Below are positions 1-7,987 of a stretch of DNA of 64,000 nt, piece after piece. Numbering within the stretch: position 1 is the first letter of the stretch; each line of letters begins with the position of its first letter. The notes under the pieces were generated by a model, which did not search any database, had not been told where the DNA came from, and worked only from the letters and a program-made list of their open reading frames with translations. The translations under genes and the position numbers were made by a program. This DNA is from Prauserella alba (lineage in GTDB: Bacteria; Actinomycetota; Actinomycetes; Mycobacteriales; Pseudonocardiaceae). The DNA is taken from the NCBI RefSeq assembly GCF_024171735.1, contig NZ_JAMTCH010000003.1:608841-672840 (forward strand), written 5' to 3'.

Positions 1-513
1 CACGCCGGCGCGCACTGGCGGGCGGAGGCGAAGGCAGGCCGCACCCCCGACGCGCGGGTGATCAACACGAGCTCGGGTGCGGGCCTGCTCGGCAGCGTCG
101 GCCAGGCGAACTACTCCGCTGCGAAGGCAGGCATCGCGGGCCTCACCGTCGTGGCTGCGGCCGAACTGGGCCGGTACGGGGTGACCGTCAACGCGATCGC
201 CCCGTCGGCGCGTACCCGTATGACCGAGGACGTCTTCGCCGACATGATGGCGCGTCCGGACGGTGGATTCGACGCCATGGCACCGGAGAACGTCTCGCCG
301 CTGGTCGTGTGGCTGGGCAGCGCCGAGTCCGCCGATGTCACCGGGCGGGTGTTCGAAGTGGAGGGAGGCAAGGTCTCGGTCGCACAGTCGTGGCGGCACG
401 GGCCGGAGATCGACAAGGGGGCCCGCTGGGATCCGGCCGAACTCGGCCCTGTCGTGGCGGACCTGCTGGCCAAGGCGCCGGCACCGGAACCCGTCTACGG
501 GGTGAGCCGATGA
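1..513 (+). CDS. SDR-family dehydrogenase, C-terminal part, steroid C/D-ring cluster
   Basis: The reading frame is open from base 1, so only the last 170 codons of a short-chain dehydrogenase are present. The fragment carries the conserved INTSS strand and the catalytic YSAAK motif (Tyr38, Lys42 of the fragment), and ends with a cofactor-proximal VEGGKV segment. The Rossmann nucleotide-binding half lies outside the window. The stop codon overlaps the echA20 start (ATGA), so it is the upstream member of the same operon. Its sequence resembles the SDR beside echA20 in mycobacteria (Rv3548c type). A role in oxidising or reducing a hydroxylated steroid-derived CoA thioester is inferred from that context, not shown. 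Confidence 0.85.
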   Translation, partial: HAGAHWRAEAKAGRTPDARVINTSSGAGLLGSVGQANYSAAKAGIAGLTVVAAAELGRYGVTVNAIAPSARTRMTEDVFADMMARPDGGFDAMAPENVSPLVVWLGSAESADVTGRVFEVEGGKVSVAQSWRHGPEIDKGARWDPAELGPVVADLLAKAPAPEPVYGVSR

Positions 514-1259
514 CCGTCACGAGAACACGCATCGACGAGCACATCGCGGTGATCACGGTCGACGCGCCGCCGGTCAACGCGCTGCCGGTGGCGGGATGGT
601 TCGAACTGGCCGATGCGGTACGCGCGGCGGGTGCCGACCTCGGCGTGCACGCCGTCGTGCTCCGAGCCGAGGGCCGCGGTTTCAACGCGGGCGTCGACAT
701 CAAGGAGATCCAGGCGACCAGCGGATACGAGGCGCTCGTCGGCGCCAACCGGGGCTGCCACGCGGCGTTCGGAGCCGTCTACGACTGTGCCGTGCCCGTG
801 ATCGCCGCGGTGCACGGACACTGCCTGGGCGGCGGGATCGGGCTCGTCGGCAACGCCGACGTCGTCGTGGCCTCCGAGGACGCCACCTTCGGTGTGCCGG
901 AGGTGGAGCGCGGCGCGCTCGGCGCGGCGACGCACCTGGCCCGGCTCGTGCCGCCGCACCTGATGCGGACGTTGTACTTCACCGCACGCACGGTCACGGC
1001 GGCCGAGCTGCAGGGATTCGGTTCGGTGTACCGGGTCGTGCCCGCCTCCGAACTCGACGAGGCCGCATGGGACGTGGCTCGGTCGATCGCTGCCAAGGAC
1101 ACGCGGGTGATCCGGGCGGCCAAGGAGGCCTTGAACGGCATCGACCCGCAGGACGTGCACCGCAGCTACCGGTTCGAACAGGGCTTCACGTTCGAGCTCA
1201 ACCTGCTCGGCGCCGCCGACGATGCCCGGCAGTCGTTCCTGGACGAGAAGGGGTCGTGA
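510..1259 (+). CDS. echA20: EchA20-type enoyl-CoA hydratase/hydrolase of steroid ring D
   Basis: Crotonase-family protein of 249 residues, close in length and sequence to mycobacterial EchA20. The oxyanion-hole elements are visible as FNAGVD (residues 58-63) and GGGIG (107-111), followed by the FGVPEVERGALGAATHL helix region typical of this subgroup. In mycobacteria EchA20 hydrolyses ring D of the bicyclic CoA thioester HIEC-CoA to give COCHEA-CoA during cholesterol breakdown. The ATG overlaps the preceding stop by one codon register, and the end overlaps ipdA (TGATG), indicating translational coupling. Identification is strong because the adjacent genes are exactly those of the pathway. Confidence 0.93.
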   Translation: MTVTRTRIDEHIAVITVDAPPVNALPVAGWFELADAVRAAGADLGVHAVVLRAEGRGFNAGVDIKEIQATSGYEALVGANRGCHAAFGAVYDCAVPVIAAVHGHCLGGGIGLVGNADVVVASEDATFGVPEVERGALGAATHLARLVPPHLMRTLYFTARTVTAAELQGFGSVYRVVPASELDEAAWDVARSIAAKDTRVIRAAKEALNGIDPQDVHRSYRFEQGFTFELNLLGAADDARQSFLDEKGS

Positions 1260-2125
1260 TGGCCGACAAACGCACCACCGTCGACGACGCGGTCGCCGAG
1301 CTGCGCGACGGGATGACCGTCGGCATCGGCGGCTGGGGCTCCCGGCGCAAGCCGATGGCCGCGGTCCGCGCGATCCTGCGCAGTCCGGTGAAGGACCTGA
1401 CCGTCGTCTCCTACGGCGGACCCGACGTGGGACTGCTGTGCGCCGCGGGAAAGGTGCGGCGCGTCGTGTTCGGATTCGTGACGCTCGACTCGATTCCGTT
1501 CGACCCCCACTTCTCCCGCGCTCGGGAGAACGGTGACGTCGAGGTCACCGAGTACGACGAGGGCATGTTCGGCCTGGCGCTGCAGGCGGCGGCCCAGCGG
1601 CTGCCGTTCCTGCCGACGCGGGCGGGACTGGGCTCCGACGTGCCACGGTTCTCGCCGCACCTGCGGACGGTGCGCTCGCCGTACCCCGACGGGGAGGAGC
1701 TGCTGGCCGTGCCCGCACAGCCGCTCGATGTGGCGTTCGTGCACCTGAACCGGGCCGATGCCCGGGGTAACGCCCAATACCTCGGGCCGGACCCGTACTT
1801 CGACGACCTGTTCTGCCTCGCCGCGCAGCGGCGTTTCGTGTCGGCAGAACGGGTCGTGTCCACGGCGGAGCTGACCGAGGGCGGGCCGGTGCAGTCGCTG
1901 CTGCTGAACCGGTCCGTTGTGGACGGTGTGGTCGAGGCTCCGGGCGGGGCGCATTTCACCACCGCGGCACCGGATTACGGCAGGGACGAGCGATTCCAGA
2001 AGCACTATGTCGACTCGGCCAAGGACCCGGAGCGCTGGCCGTCGTTCGTCGACCGGTTCCTGTCCGGCGACGAGGCCGGATACCGGGCAGAGGTCGACAG
2101 GTTCGCAGCGGAGGCGGTCGCATGA
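1259..2125 (+). CDS. ipdA: IpdA, alpha subunit of the COCHEA-CoA ring-opening hydrolase
   Basis: 288-residue protein of the CoA-transferase alpha fold that in mycobacteria pairs with IpdB to hydrolyse the last carbocyclic steroid ring, giving MOODA-CoA. The N-terminal GIGGWGSRRKPMA loop (residues 22-34) and the SYGGPDVGLLCAAGKV segment (51-66) are family hallmarks. An acidic TEYDEGMF segment (97-104) lies where the catalytic glutamate of the mycobacterial enzyme is expected; which glutamate is the functional one I cannot decide without an alignment. The start is the ATG overlapping the echA20 stop, and the end overlaps ipdB by four bases. Confidence 0.92.
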   Translation: MADKRTTVDDAVAELRDGMTVGIGGWGSRRKPMAAVRAILRSPVKDLTVVSYGGPDVGLLCAAGKVRRVVFGFVTLDSIPFDPHFSRARENGDVEVTEYDEGMFGLALQAAAQRLPFLPTRAGLGSDVPRFSPHLRTVRSPYPDGEELLAVPAQPLDVAFVHLNRADARGNAQYLGPDPYFDDLFCLAAQRRFVSAERVVSTAELTEGGPVQSLLLNRSVVDGVVEAPGGAHFTTAAPDYGRDERFQKHYVDSAKDPERWPSFVDRFLSGDEAGYRAEVDRFAAEAVA

Positions 2126-2856
2126 ACGACGTGACGAGGGCCGAGATCGCAGTGGTGGCGGTCGCCGAGCTGTTCCGCGGGGACGGCGAGATCGTGGCGA
2201 GCCCGATGGGCACCGTCCCGTCGCTGGGCGCGCGGCTGGCGCGGGCGACGTTCGAACCGGGCCTGCTGTTGTCGGACGGCCAGGCCTACCTCGTCGACGG
2301 TGACGGCACGGTCGAAGGGTGGCAGCCGTTCCGGCGGATGCTCGACACGATCGTCCCGCACGGCACGCGGCACGTCGTGATGGGTGCCAACCAGATCGAC
2401 CGGTTCGGCAATCAGAACATCTCCGCGATCGGCGAGCACAGCCGTCCGGCGAAACAGCTGCTCGGCGTGCGCGGCGCGCCCGGCAACACCGTCAACCACC
2501 GCACCAGCTACTGGGTGCCGCGGCACGCCACGCGCGTCTTCGTGGACTCGGTGGACGTCGTGGCCGGCGTCGGCTACGACAACGCGGCGAAAGCGGGCGC
2601 GGCGGCGCAGCGGTTCCACGACGTGCACCGGGTGGTGACCGACCTCGGCGTGTTCGACTTCGGCGGACCGGACCACGTGATGCGCGCTCTGTCGCTGCAT
2701 CCCGGCGTGACCACGGCGGAGGTGGCGGAGGCGACGTCGTTCCCCGTCGAGACCGCGGCGGCTGGCACCACTCGCATGCCGACGGCCCACGAGCTGCAGC
2801 TGATCCGTGAGGTCCTCGATCCGGAGGCCGTGCGGGAGAAGGAAGTGCGGTCATGA
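2122..2856 (+). CDS. ipdB: IpdB, beta subunit of the COCHEA-CoA hydrolase
   Basis: 244-residue CoA-transferase beta-type subunit, the usual partner of IpdA. Recognisable segments are the GDGEIVASPMGTVPSLGARL nucleotide/CoA loop (residues 20-39), RHVVMGANQIDRFGNQNIS, and PGNTVNHRTSYWVP near the middle. The start codon sits in an ATGA overlap with ipdA and the stop overlaps ipdC the same way, so stoichiometric co-translation of the two subunits is likely. Nothing looks truncated. Confidence 0.92.
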   Translation: MNDVTRAEIAVVAVAELFRGDGEIVASPMGTVPSLGARLARATFEPGLLLSDGQAYLVDGDGTVEGWQPFRRMLDTIVPHGTRHVVMGANQIDRFGNQNISAIGEHSRPAKQLLGVRGAPGNTVNHRTSYWVPRHATRVFVDSVDVVAGVGYDNAAKAGAAAQRFHDVHRVVTDLGVFDFGGPDHVMRALSLHPGVTTAEVAEATSFPVETAAAGTTRMPTAHELQLIREVLDPEAVREKEVRS

Positions 2857-3944
2857 CCGCCGGGGCGGACGCCACGGCCACAGTGGACACTCCGCTCACG
2901 CGCCTGGCCGGTGTTCGGCATCCGGTCGTCCAGACCGGCATGGGCTGGGTGGCGGGCTCGCGGCTCGTCGCCGCGACGGCCGAGGCGGGCGGCCTCGGCA
3001 TCCTCGCCTCGGCGACGATGAGCTACGACGAGCTGACGGCCGCGATCGGGGAGACGAAACAGCGCACGGGGCGGCCGTTCGGTGTGAATCTGCGTGCCGA
3101 CGCCGAGGACGCCGACCGGCGCGTCGACCTGCTGATCGCCGAGGGGGTGCGCGTGGCGTCGTTCGCGCTGGCCCCGCGAAGGGAACAGCTCGCGAAGCTC
3201 AAGGACCACGGCATCGTCGTGATCCCGTCGGTGGGCGCGGTGCGGCACGCCGAGAAGGTCGCCTCGTGGGGCGCCGACGCCGTCGTGGTGCAGGGCGGCG
3301 AGGGCGGCGGGCACACCGGACCGGTGGCGACGACGGTGCTGCTGCCGTCCGTCGTGGACGCGGTGGACATCCCGGTCGTCGCGGCCGGCGGGTTCTTCGA
3401 CGGGCGAGGTCTCGCCGCGGCGCTGTCCTACGGCGCCGCGGGGATCGCCATGGGCACGCGGTTCCTGCTCACCGCGGACAGCACGGTGCCGGAGGAGGTC
3501 AAACGTCACTATCTGGAGCGGGACATCTCCGGCACGGTCGTGACCGACCGGGTCGACGGCATGCCGCATCGCGTGCTGCGCACCGACCTCGTCGAACGTC
3601 TCGAATCGTCGGGCCGGTTCACCGGGGCCGTCAGGGCGTTGCGCAACGCCGCGCGGTTCCGTGCGCTCACGGGCCAGTCGCCGGTCGCCATGGTGCGGGA
3701 GGGGTTGGCGATGAAACGCGGCAACGACCTGACGTGGAGCCAGGTGCTGATGGCAGCCAACACGCCGATGCTGTTGCGGGCCGGACTGGTCGAGGGCCGT
3801 ACCGACACCGGAGTGCTCGCCTCGGGACAGGTTGCGGGTGCCGTCGACGACCTGCCCACGGTGGCCGAGTTGGTCGAGGGCATCGTCGCCGACGCGGCCG
3901 CCGTGCTGCAGGCGAACGCTGCCCTCGTCGCGCGCACCGGCTGA
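2853..3944 (+). CDS. ipdC: IpdC, FMN-dependent dehydrogenase of the nitronate monooxygenase family
   Basis: 363-residue TIM-barrel flavoprotein of the 2-nitropropane dioxygenase/nitronate monooxygenase family. FMN-site motifs are QTGMGWVAG (27-35), QGGEGGGHTGP (147-157) with the family histidine, and AAGGFFDGRG (177-186), then GIAMGTRF (197-204). In mycobacterial cholesterol catabolism the orthologue (Rv3553) desaturates HIC-CoA to HIEC-CoA, just before EchA20 acts. It is the last gene of the operon and is followed by a perfect stem-loop at 4003-4020. Placement after ipdB makes the steroid role much more likely than generic nitronate oxidation. Confidence 0.9.
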   Translation: MTAGADATATVDTPLTRLAGVRHPVVQTGMGWVAGSRLVAATAEAGGLGILASATMSYDELTAAIGETKQRTGRPFGVNLRADAEDADRRVDLLIAEGVRVASFALAPRREQLAKLKDHGIVVIPSVGAVRHAEKVASWGADAVVVQGGEGGGHTGPVATTVLLPSVVDAVDIPVVAAGGFFDGRGLAAALSYGAAGIAMGTRFLLTADSTVPEEVKRHYLERDISGTVVTDRVDGMPHRVLRTDLVERLESSGRFTGAVRALRNAARFRALTGQSPVAMVREGLAMKRGNDLTWSQVLMAANTPMLLRAGLVEGRTDTGVLASGQVAGAVDDLPTVAELVEGIVADAAAVLQANAALVARTG

Positions 3945-4002
3945 CCGCGTCCGATCGCGTGTCCTGCGCCCACCCGTCGCCCGGCCGCCACCCCCAACGT
4001 CG

Positions 4003-4020
4003 CGCTGCCGCGCGGCAGCG
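4003..4020. terminator. Stem-loop after ipdC
   Basis: Perfect inverted repeat with 8-bp arms (CGCTGCCG / CGGCAGCG) and a 2-base loop, in the gap between the convergent ipdC and BioF-like genes. There is no T-tract, so it would be an actinobacterial-type hairpin terminator serving either strand. Confidence 0.5.
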
Positions 4021-4027
4021 CCGATGG

Positions 4028-4062
4028 CGAGTTCTGCGCCCGGTACCGCGAGTTCTGCACTC
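4028..4062. repeat. Copy 1 of a 35-bp dispersed intergenic repeat
   Basis: On the minus strand this reads as two GCAGAACTCG decamers spaced by about ten bases. A second copy with about four mismatches is at 55193-55227. Both lie outside genes. The 4028-4062 copy follows directly on the hairpin at 4003-4020. No coding role is apparent. Confidence 0.6.
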
Positions 4063-4166
4063 GTGCTGCACCCGGCCGCACCTTGCCGGCGTGCCGACGC
4101 GCGGCGAGGTCCTCGCGCCGAAACCCCGCGGAGCGGGCGCAGTTCAGGGCGGAGCGGGGGCGCAGG

Positions 4167-5342
4167 TCAGGAACGCGGTGCCGTCTCGGAAACGACCTTG
4201 ACCGCAGCGTCCACATCGGATTCCGAAAGACCGGCGCGGGCGGTCAACCGGAGCCGGGTCACCCCGTCCGGGGCGACCGGCGGGCAGACCCGTCCCACGT
4301 GCACGCCGTGTTCGGCACACGCGTCGGCCCATGCGGCGGCGGCCGGGGCGCTGGGTGCGGGCAGCGACACGATGGCCGCTGCGGGCAGGCTCGTGCGCAG
4401 TCCCGCCGCGCGCAGCCCCTGGGCGAGCGACATCGCGCCGTCGACGGCCGTACCGGGCCGCTCCGGTTCCTCCCGCAACGCGGCGAGCGCGGCCAGCGCG
4501 GCGGACACGGTCCCGGGGGCGGGGGCGGCGTCGTAGCCGTAGGCGCGGGCGACGTCGGTGATCTGACGGATCGCCCTGCGCGGCCCGACGACCGCCCCGC
4601 CCTGCACCCCGAGGGCGCCGCCGAGTGACAGGGTCGTCACGACGTCGGGTGCCGAGGACAGTCCGGCGTCGTGCACGGCGCCGCGGCCACCGTCGCCGAG
4701 CACACCGAACCCGTGTGCATCGTCGACCAGCAGTGCCGCGCCGTGGCCTCGGCAGGTGTCGACGAGCGTGCCGAGGTCGGCGGCGTCCCCGTCGACGGCG
4801 AACACCGATTCGGTCACCGCGAGCGCGCGTGGTTTCCGCCGCGTCGACAGGGCGTGGGCGACGGCATCGGTGTCGAGGTGGGCGACCGCCGCGACGTCGC
4901 CGCGAGCGAGGCGGCAGCCGTCGACCAGTGAGGGCTGGACGTACTTGTCGCTGACGATCGCCGATTCCGCGCCCGACAGCGCGGTGACGGCCGCCAGATT
5001 CGCGGTGTAGGCCGAGGGGAACACGGCCGCGGCCTGCGCTCCTACGAACCGGGCGAGTTCGTGCTCCAGCTCGGCGTGCAGTTCGAGCGCGCCGCCGAGC
5101 AGCGGGGTTCCTGCCGCGCCCGCACCCCACTTGAGCGAGGCGGCGGCCGTGGCGCCGGCGACCCGCTTGTCCCGTGCCAGCCCCAGGTAGTCGTCGCCGG
5201 CGAGGTCGATCTCGCCGGGTGCGGGCGTGGCGCCGCGCTGCCGCGGCCTGCGCGTGAGACCGGAATCGCTCCGGGTGGCGGCTTCGGCGTCGAGCCAGTC
5301 GAAAACCTCGTCGGGCGGAAGAGCTGGACCGGGTGCGTTCAC
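4167..5342 (-). CDS. BioF-like (8-amino-7-oxononanoate synthase fold) protein lacking the PLP lysine
   Basis: 391-residue protein matching the alpha-oxoamine synthase family over its full length, closest in look to actinobacterial BioF, which condenses pimeloyl thioester with alanine in biotin synthesis. Kept features are DLAGDDYLGLA (46-56), the LVDDAHGFGVLG strand (205-216) with the pyridine-binding Asp and its His, and a typical C-terminal domain ending in TRLRLTARAGLS. Lost features are striking: the Schiff-base lysine (TLSK in BioF) is TLSL at 237-240, the ring-stacking His of the SHAS motif is Gln136, and the phosphate-contact Thr/Ser of FDT is Ala272. The frame is intact and the start is GTG, so it looks like a maintained pseudoenzyme rather than debris. 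Biotin synthesis by this protein is doubtful, and no bioA or bioD is nearby. Confidence 0.8.
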   Translation of the reverse strand: MNAPGPALPPDEVFDWLDAEAATRSDSGLTRRPRQRGATPAPGEIDLAGDDYLGLARDKRVAGATAAASLKWGAGAAGTPLLGGALELHAELEHELARFVGAQAAAVFPSAYTANLAAVTALSGAESAIVSDKYVQPSLVDGCRLARGDVAAVAHLDTDAVAHALSTRRKPRALAVTESVFAVDGDAADLGTLVDTCRGHGAALLVDDAHGFGVLGDGGRGAVHDAGLSSAPDVVTTLSLGGALGVQGGAVVGPRRAIRQITDVARAYGYDAAPAPGTVSAALAALAALREEPERPGTAVDGAMSLAQGLRAAGLRTSLPAAAIVSLPAPSAPAAAAWADACAEHGVHVGRVCPPVAPDGVTRLRLTARAGLSESDVDAAVKVVSETAPRS

Positions 5343-5386
5343 GGGTGGCAGTGTCGCACCAGACCGACGACGAGAGGGGAGCGAGG

Positions 5387-6121
5387 GTGGCCGACACTCC
5401 GCAACTGGAGGTCATGCCCGGTGACTGGGACCGGGCGCTGGCCGTGGTGGCCCATCCGGACGATCTCGAATACGGCGGTGCGGGCGCGGTCGCGCGGTGG
5501 ACCCGGGAGGGCAAGTCCGTGGTCTACACCCTTGCCACGCGCGGAGAGGCCGGTATCGACGGCATGCCGCCCGAGGAGGCTGCGGTCGTGCGCGAGCGTG
5601 AGCAGGTCGCCGCGGCACGGGTGGTGGGCGTCGAGGAGGTCGAGTTCCTCGACCACGCCGACGGCGTCATCGAATACGGCTTGCCGCTGCGCAGGGACAT
5701 CGCTGCGGCGATCCGCAGGCACCGGCCGGAGCTGGTGATCATGACGAACCACCGCGACACGTGGCCGGGCGGGCCGTGGCTGAACATGGCCGATCACCGC
5801 AACGTCGGACTCGCGACCCTGGATGCGGTACGGGACGCGGCGAACCGCTGGGTCTTCCGTGAACTCACCGACGAGGGCCTCGAACCGTGGGACGGCGTGC
5901 GCTGGGTCGCGGCCGTCGCATCACCGCAGGCCACGCACGCCGTCGACATCACGGGCACGCTCGACCTGGCCGTGGAGTCGCTGCGCGAGCACCGCGCGTA
6001 CCTCGACGGGCTCGGTGATTCCTCGATGGCCGATCCGAGCTTCCTGCGCGAGGCCGCCGCCGAAGCGGGCACCCGCTTCGGCGGCGTGCCGGCGTGCGAA
6101 TTCGAACTGTTCCCGATGTAG
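5387..6121 (+). CDS. PIG-L/LmbE-family N-deacetylase
   Basis: 244-residue zinc hydrolase of the PIG-L family, whose members deacetylate N-acetylglucosaminyl or related N-acetyl substrates (MshB, Mca, LmbE). The metal motif AHPDD is at residues 22-26 and the third ligand is expected in MADHRNVG (His137), preceded by TNHRDTW. The start is GTG at 5387, chosen because GAGGGGAG lies at a proper distance upstream; the frame is open further up to 5333. The protein is shorter than MshB/Mca (about 290-300 residues), so a mycothiol role is not supported; the substrate is unknown. Confidence 0.85.
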   Translation: MADTPQLEVMPGDWDRALAVVAHPDDLEYGGAGAVARWTREGKSVVYTLATRGEAGIDGMPPEEAAVVREREQVAAARVVGVEEVEFLDHADGVIEYGLPLRRDIAAAIRRHRPELVIMTNHRDTWPGGPWLNMADHRNVGLATLDAVRDAANRWVFRELTDEGLEPWDGVRWVAAVASPQATHAVDITGTLDLAVESLREHRAYLDGLGDSSMADPSFLREAAAEAGTRFGGVPACEFELFPM

Positions 6122-6230
6122 CGCTCCGGAGGCACCGTGGCTTGCCCGTAGCGGACTCGGCTCGCGGACGTGTGTCCGTGGCCGGGTGGGCGCACCGCAC
6201 CCATCGATCGCGAGGGGAGGATGCGTCGCG

Positions 6231-6261
6231 TTGAGTGCAACCAAGGTGCCCCCGGGGGCAC
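6231..6261. repeat. Half copy of a dispersed palindromic repeat with a GC hairpin
   Basis: The segment TTGAGTGCAACCAA followed by a perfect 16-base palindrome of C and G runs (6246-6261) matches one arm of the larger hairpin at 56335-56387. It lies between the convergent PIG-L and helicase genes, so it can act as a bidirectional terminator. Confidence 0.65.
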
Positions 6262-6272
6262 GCCGGCCTCGG

Positions 6273-7700
6273 TCAGGCGTCGACCGGCCTGCGGGGCCTG
6301 CGGCCGCCGCCACGGCGCTGCCCGCCGTTACCGCCGCGACCCTGACCGCCCTGACCACCACGCGCCTGACCACCACGGCCCTGCCCGCCGCGGTCGCCGG
6401 GACGGCCGCCGTTCCTGCCACCGGGACGACCACCGCCGGGGCGTCCGCCGCCGGAGCGGCGCTGCTCCTGCTGCGGCTGCTTGTCGACCAGAGCCACACC
6501 GCTGGGCCTGCGCGCACCGGTGATGCGCGCCAGCTCGGCGTCCCCCGGCGTGACGAGCAGGGACTTCGGCTTGACGCCCGCCTTGTCGGTGAGCCGGAGC
6601 GTCTGCCTGCGCTGGTCCCGCGTGATCAACGTGACGACGGTGCCCGAGGCTCCCGCCCGCGCGGTCCGGCCCGCACGGTGCAGGTAGTCCTTGTGGTCGG
6701 CGGGCGGGTCGACGTGCAGCACGAGGCTGACGTCGTCGACGTGGATGCCGCGCGCGGCGACGTCGGTCGCGACCAGCACCGTGGTGCGGCCGTCCTTGAA
6801 GTCGGCGAGCACGCGGTTGCGCTGTCCCTGCGTCTTGCCGCCGTGCAGTGCGCCCGCGGGCACGCCCTGCGAGCGCAGCTTCGTGGTGAGGCGATCGACG
6901 TGGTGCTTGGTCCGCACGAACATGATCGTGCGGCCGTCCCTGGCACCGATCTCGGTGATCACGGGCATCTTGTCCGGCTGCGCGAGCTGCAGCAGGTAGT
7001 GGTCCATGCTCGTCACCGACGCCGTCACGGGCGCGACCGAGTGCGTCACCGGGTTGTGCAGGTAACGCTGGACGAGCTTGGACACGTCACCGTCGAGGGT
7101 GGCCGAGAACAGCAGGCGCTGGCCGTCGGCGGGCGTGAGATCGAGGATCTCGCGCACCTGGGGCAGGAAGCCCATGTCGGCCATCTGGTCGGCCTCGTCG
7201 AGCGCGACGTAGCCGATCTCGTCGAGGGCGCACGTGCCCTGGCGGACGTGATCCGACAGCCGGCCGGGCGTGGCGATGAGCAGATCGACGCCGCGGGACA
7301 GCGCGTCGGCCTGCCGGTTGAAGGCCATGCCGCCGACCGCGGTGCGGCACCACAGGCCCAGCGTCTTGGCGAGCGGGATCAGCACTTCGGCGACCTGCAT
7401 GGCCAGTTCGCGCGTGGGCACGAGCACCAGCGCGCGGGGCTTCTTCGGGCTGGCCTTGCCGCCGTCGAGGCGGGCCAGCAGTGCCAGGCCGAACGCGAGG
7501 GTCTTGCCGGAGCCGGTCTGCGCCCGGCCGAGGACGTCGTGCCCGGCGAGGGCGTCGGGGAGGGTGGCCGCCTGGATGGCGAACGCGTCGGTCATGCCGT
7601 CGGCCTCCAGTGCGCGCACGAGCGGGCGCGGCAGGCTCAGGTCGGCGAACGGGACGGACGCGGTGGTCGTGGATGCGGACGTGGACAGGTTTGTGCTCAC
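6273..7700 (-). CDS. DEAD-box ATP-dependent RNA helicase with RGG-rich tail
   Basis: 475-residue RhlE/DeaD-type helicase that unwinds structured RNA. Motifs in order: Q motif around FADLSLPRPL and IQAATLP, Walker A AQTGSGKT (60-67), PTREL, TPGR, DEAD (168-171), SAT (199-201), and HRAGRTAR in the second RecA domain. The last 65 or so residues are Gly/Arg repeats (GGGRPGG and GGQGRGG types), a single-stranded RNA-binding tail common in actinobacterial cold-shock helicases. I place the start at GTG 7700 (VSTNLS) because the upstream frame to 7946 has no helicase-like sequence. A 287-base gap separates it from the divergent oxidoreductase; no clear promoter was identified. Confidence 0.93.
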   Translation of the reverse strand: MSTNLSTSASTTTASVPFADLSLPRPLVRALEADGMTDAFAIQAATLPDALAGHDVLGRAQTGSGKTLAFGLALLARLDGGKASPKKPRALVLVPTRELAMQVAEVLIPLAKTLGLWCRTAVGGMAFNRQADALSRGVDLLIATPGRLSDHVRQGTCALDEIGYVALDEADQMADMGFLPQVREILDLTPADGQRLLFSATLDGDVSKLVQRYLHNPVTHSVAPVTASVTSMDHYLLQLAQPDKMPVITEIGARDGRTIMFVRTKHHVDRLTTKLRSQGVPAGALHGGKTQGQRNRVLADFKDGRTTVLVATDVAARGIHVDDVSLVLHVDPPADHKDYLHRAGRTARAGASGTVVTLITRDQRRQTLRLTDKAGVKPKSLLVTPGDAELARITGARRPSGVALVDKQPQQEQRRSGGGRPGGGRPGGRNGGRPGDRGGQGRGGQARGGQGGQGRGGNGGQRRGGGRRPRRPVDA

Positions 7701-7987
7701 ACAGGCCTCTCGGACGTGGCACGTCGCAAGGAGGCCCGGGGGAGTCGCACGTCGGTGGTGCGGTGGGCTTTCACAAGGACGAACCCGGCGCGCCGGAGCC
7801 CCGTGCCGTGTTCGACCGGTGTGGCGCGCCAATGGATGGGAAATCGGAAATCGCCGTGTGAAGGAGCCCTTCGGCTCACGGCGCTTCAGGCACTCTACCC
7901 CAACCGTGGCCTCGCCGTCAGCCGAGGTCGCCGTGACGGACGGCACCGACCACGCTGTTCGCCGCCGTGGCGCGGCATAGTGGCGGC

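Noticed and set aside
4167-5342. Naming the gene bioF and inferring biotin synthesis
   Set aside because: The Schiff-base lysine and stacking histidine are missing and no other biotin gene is nearby.
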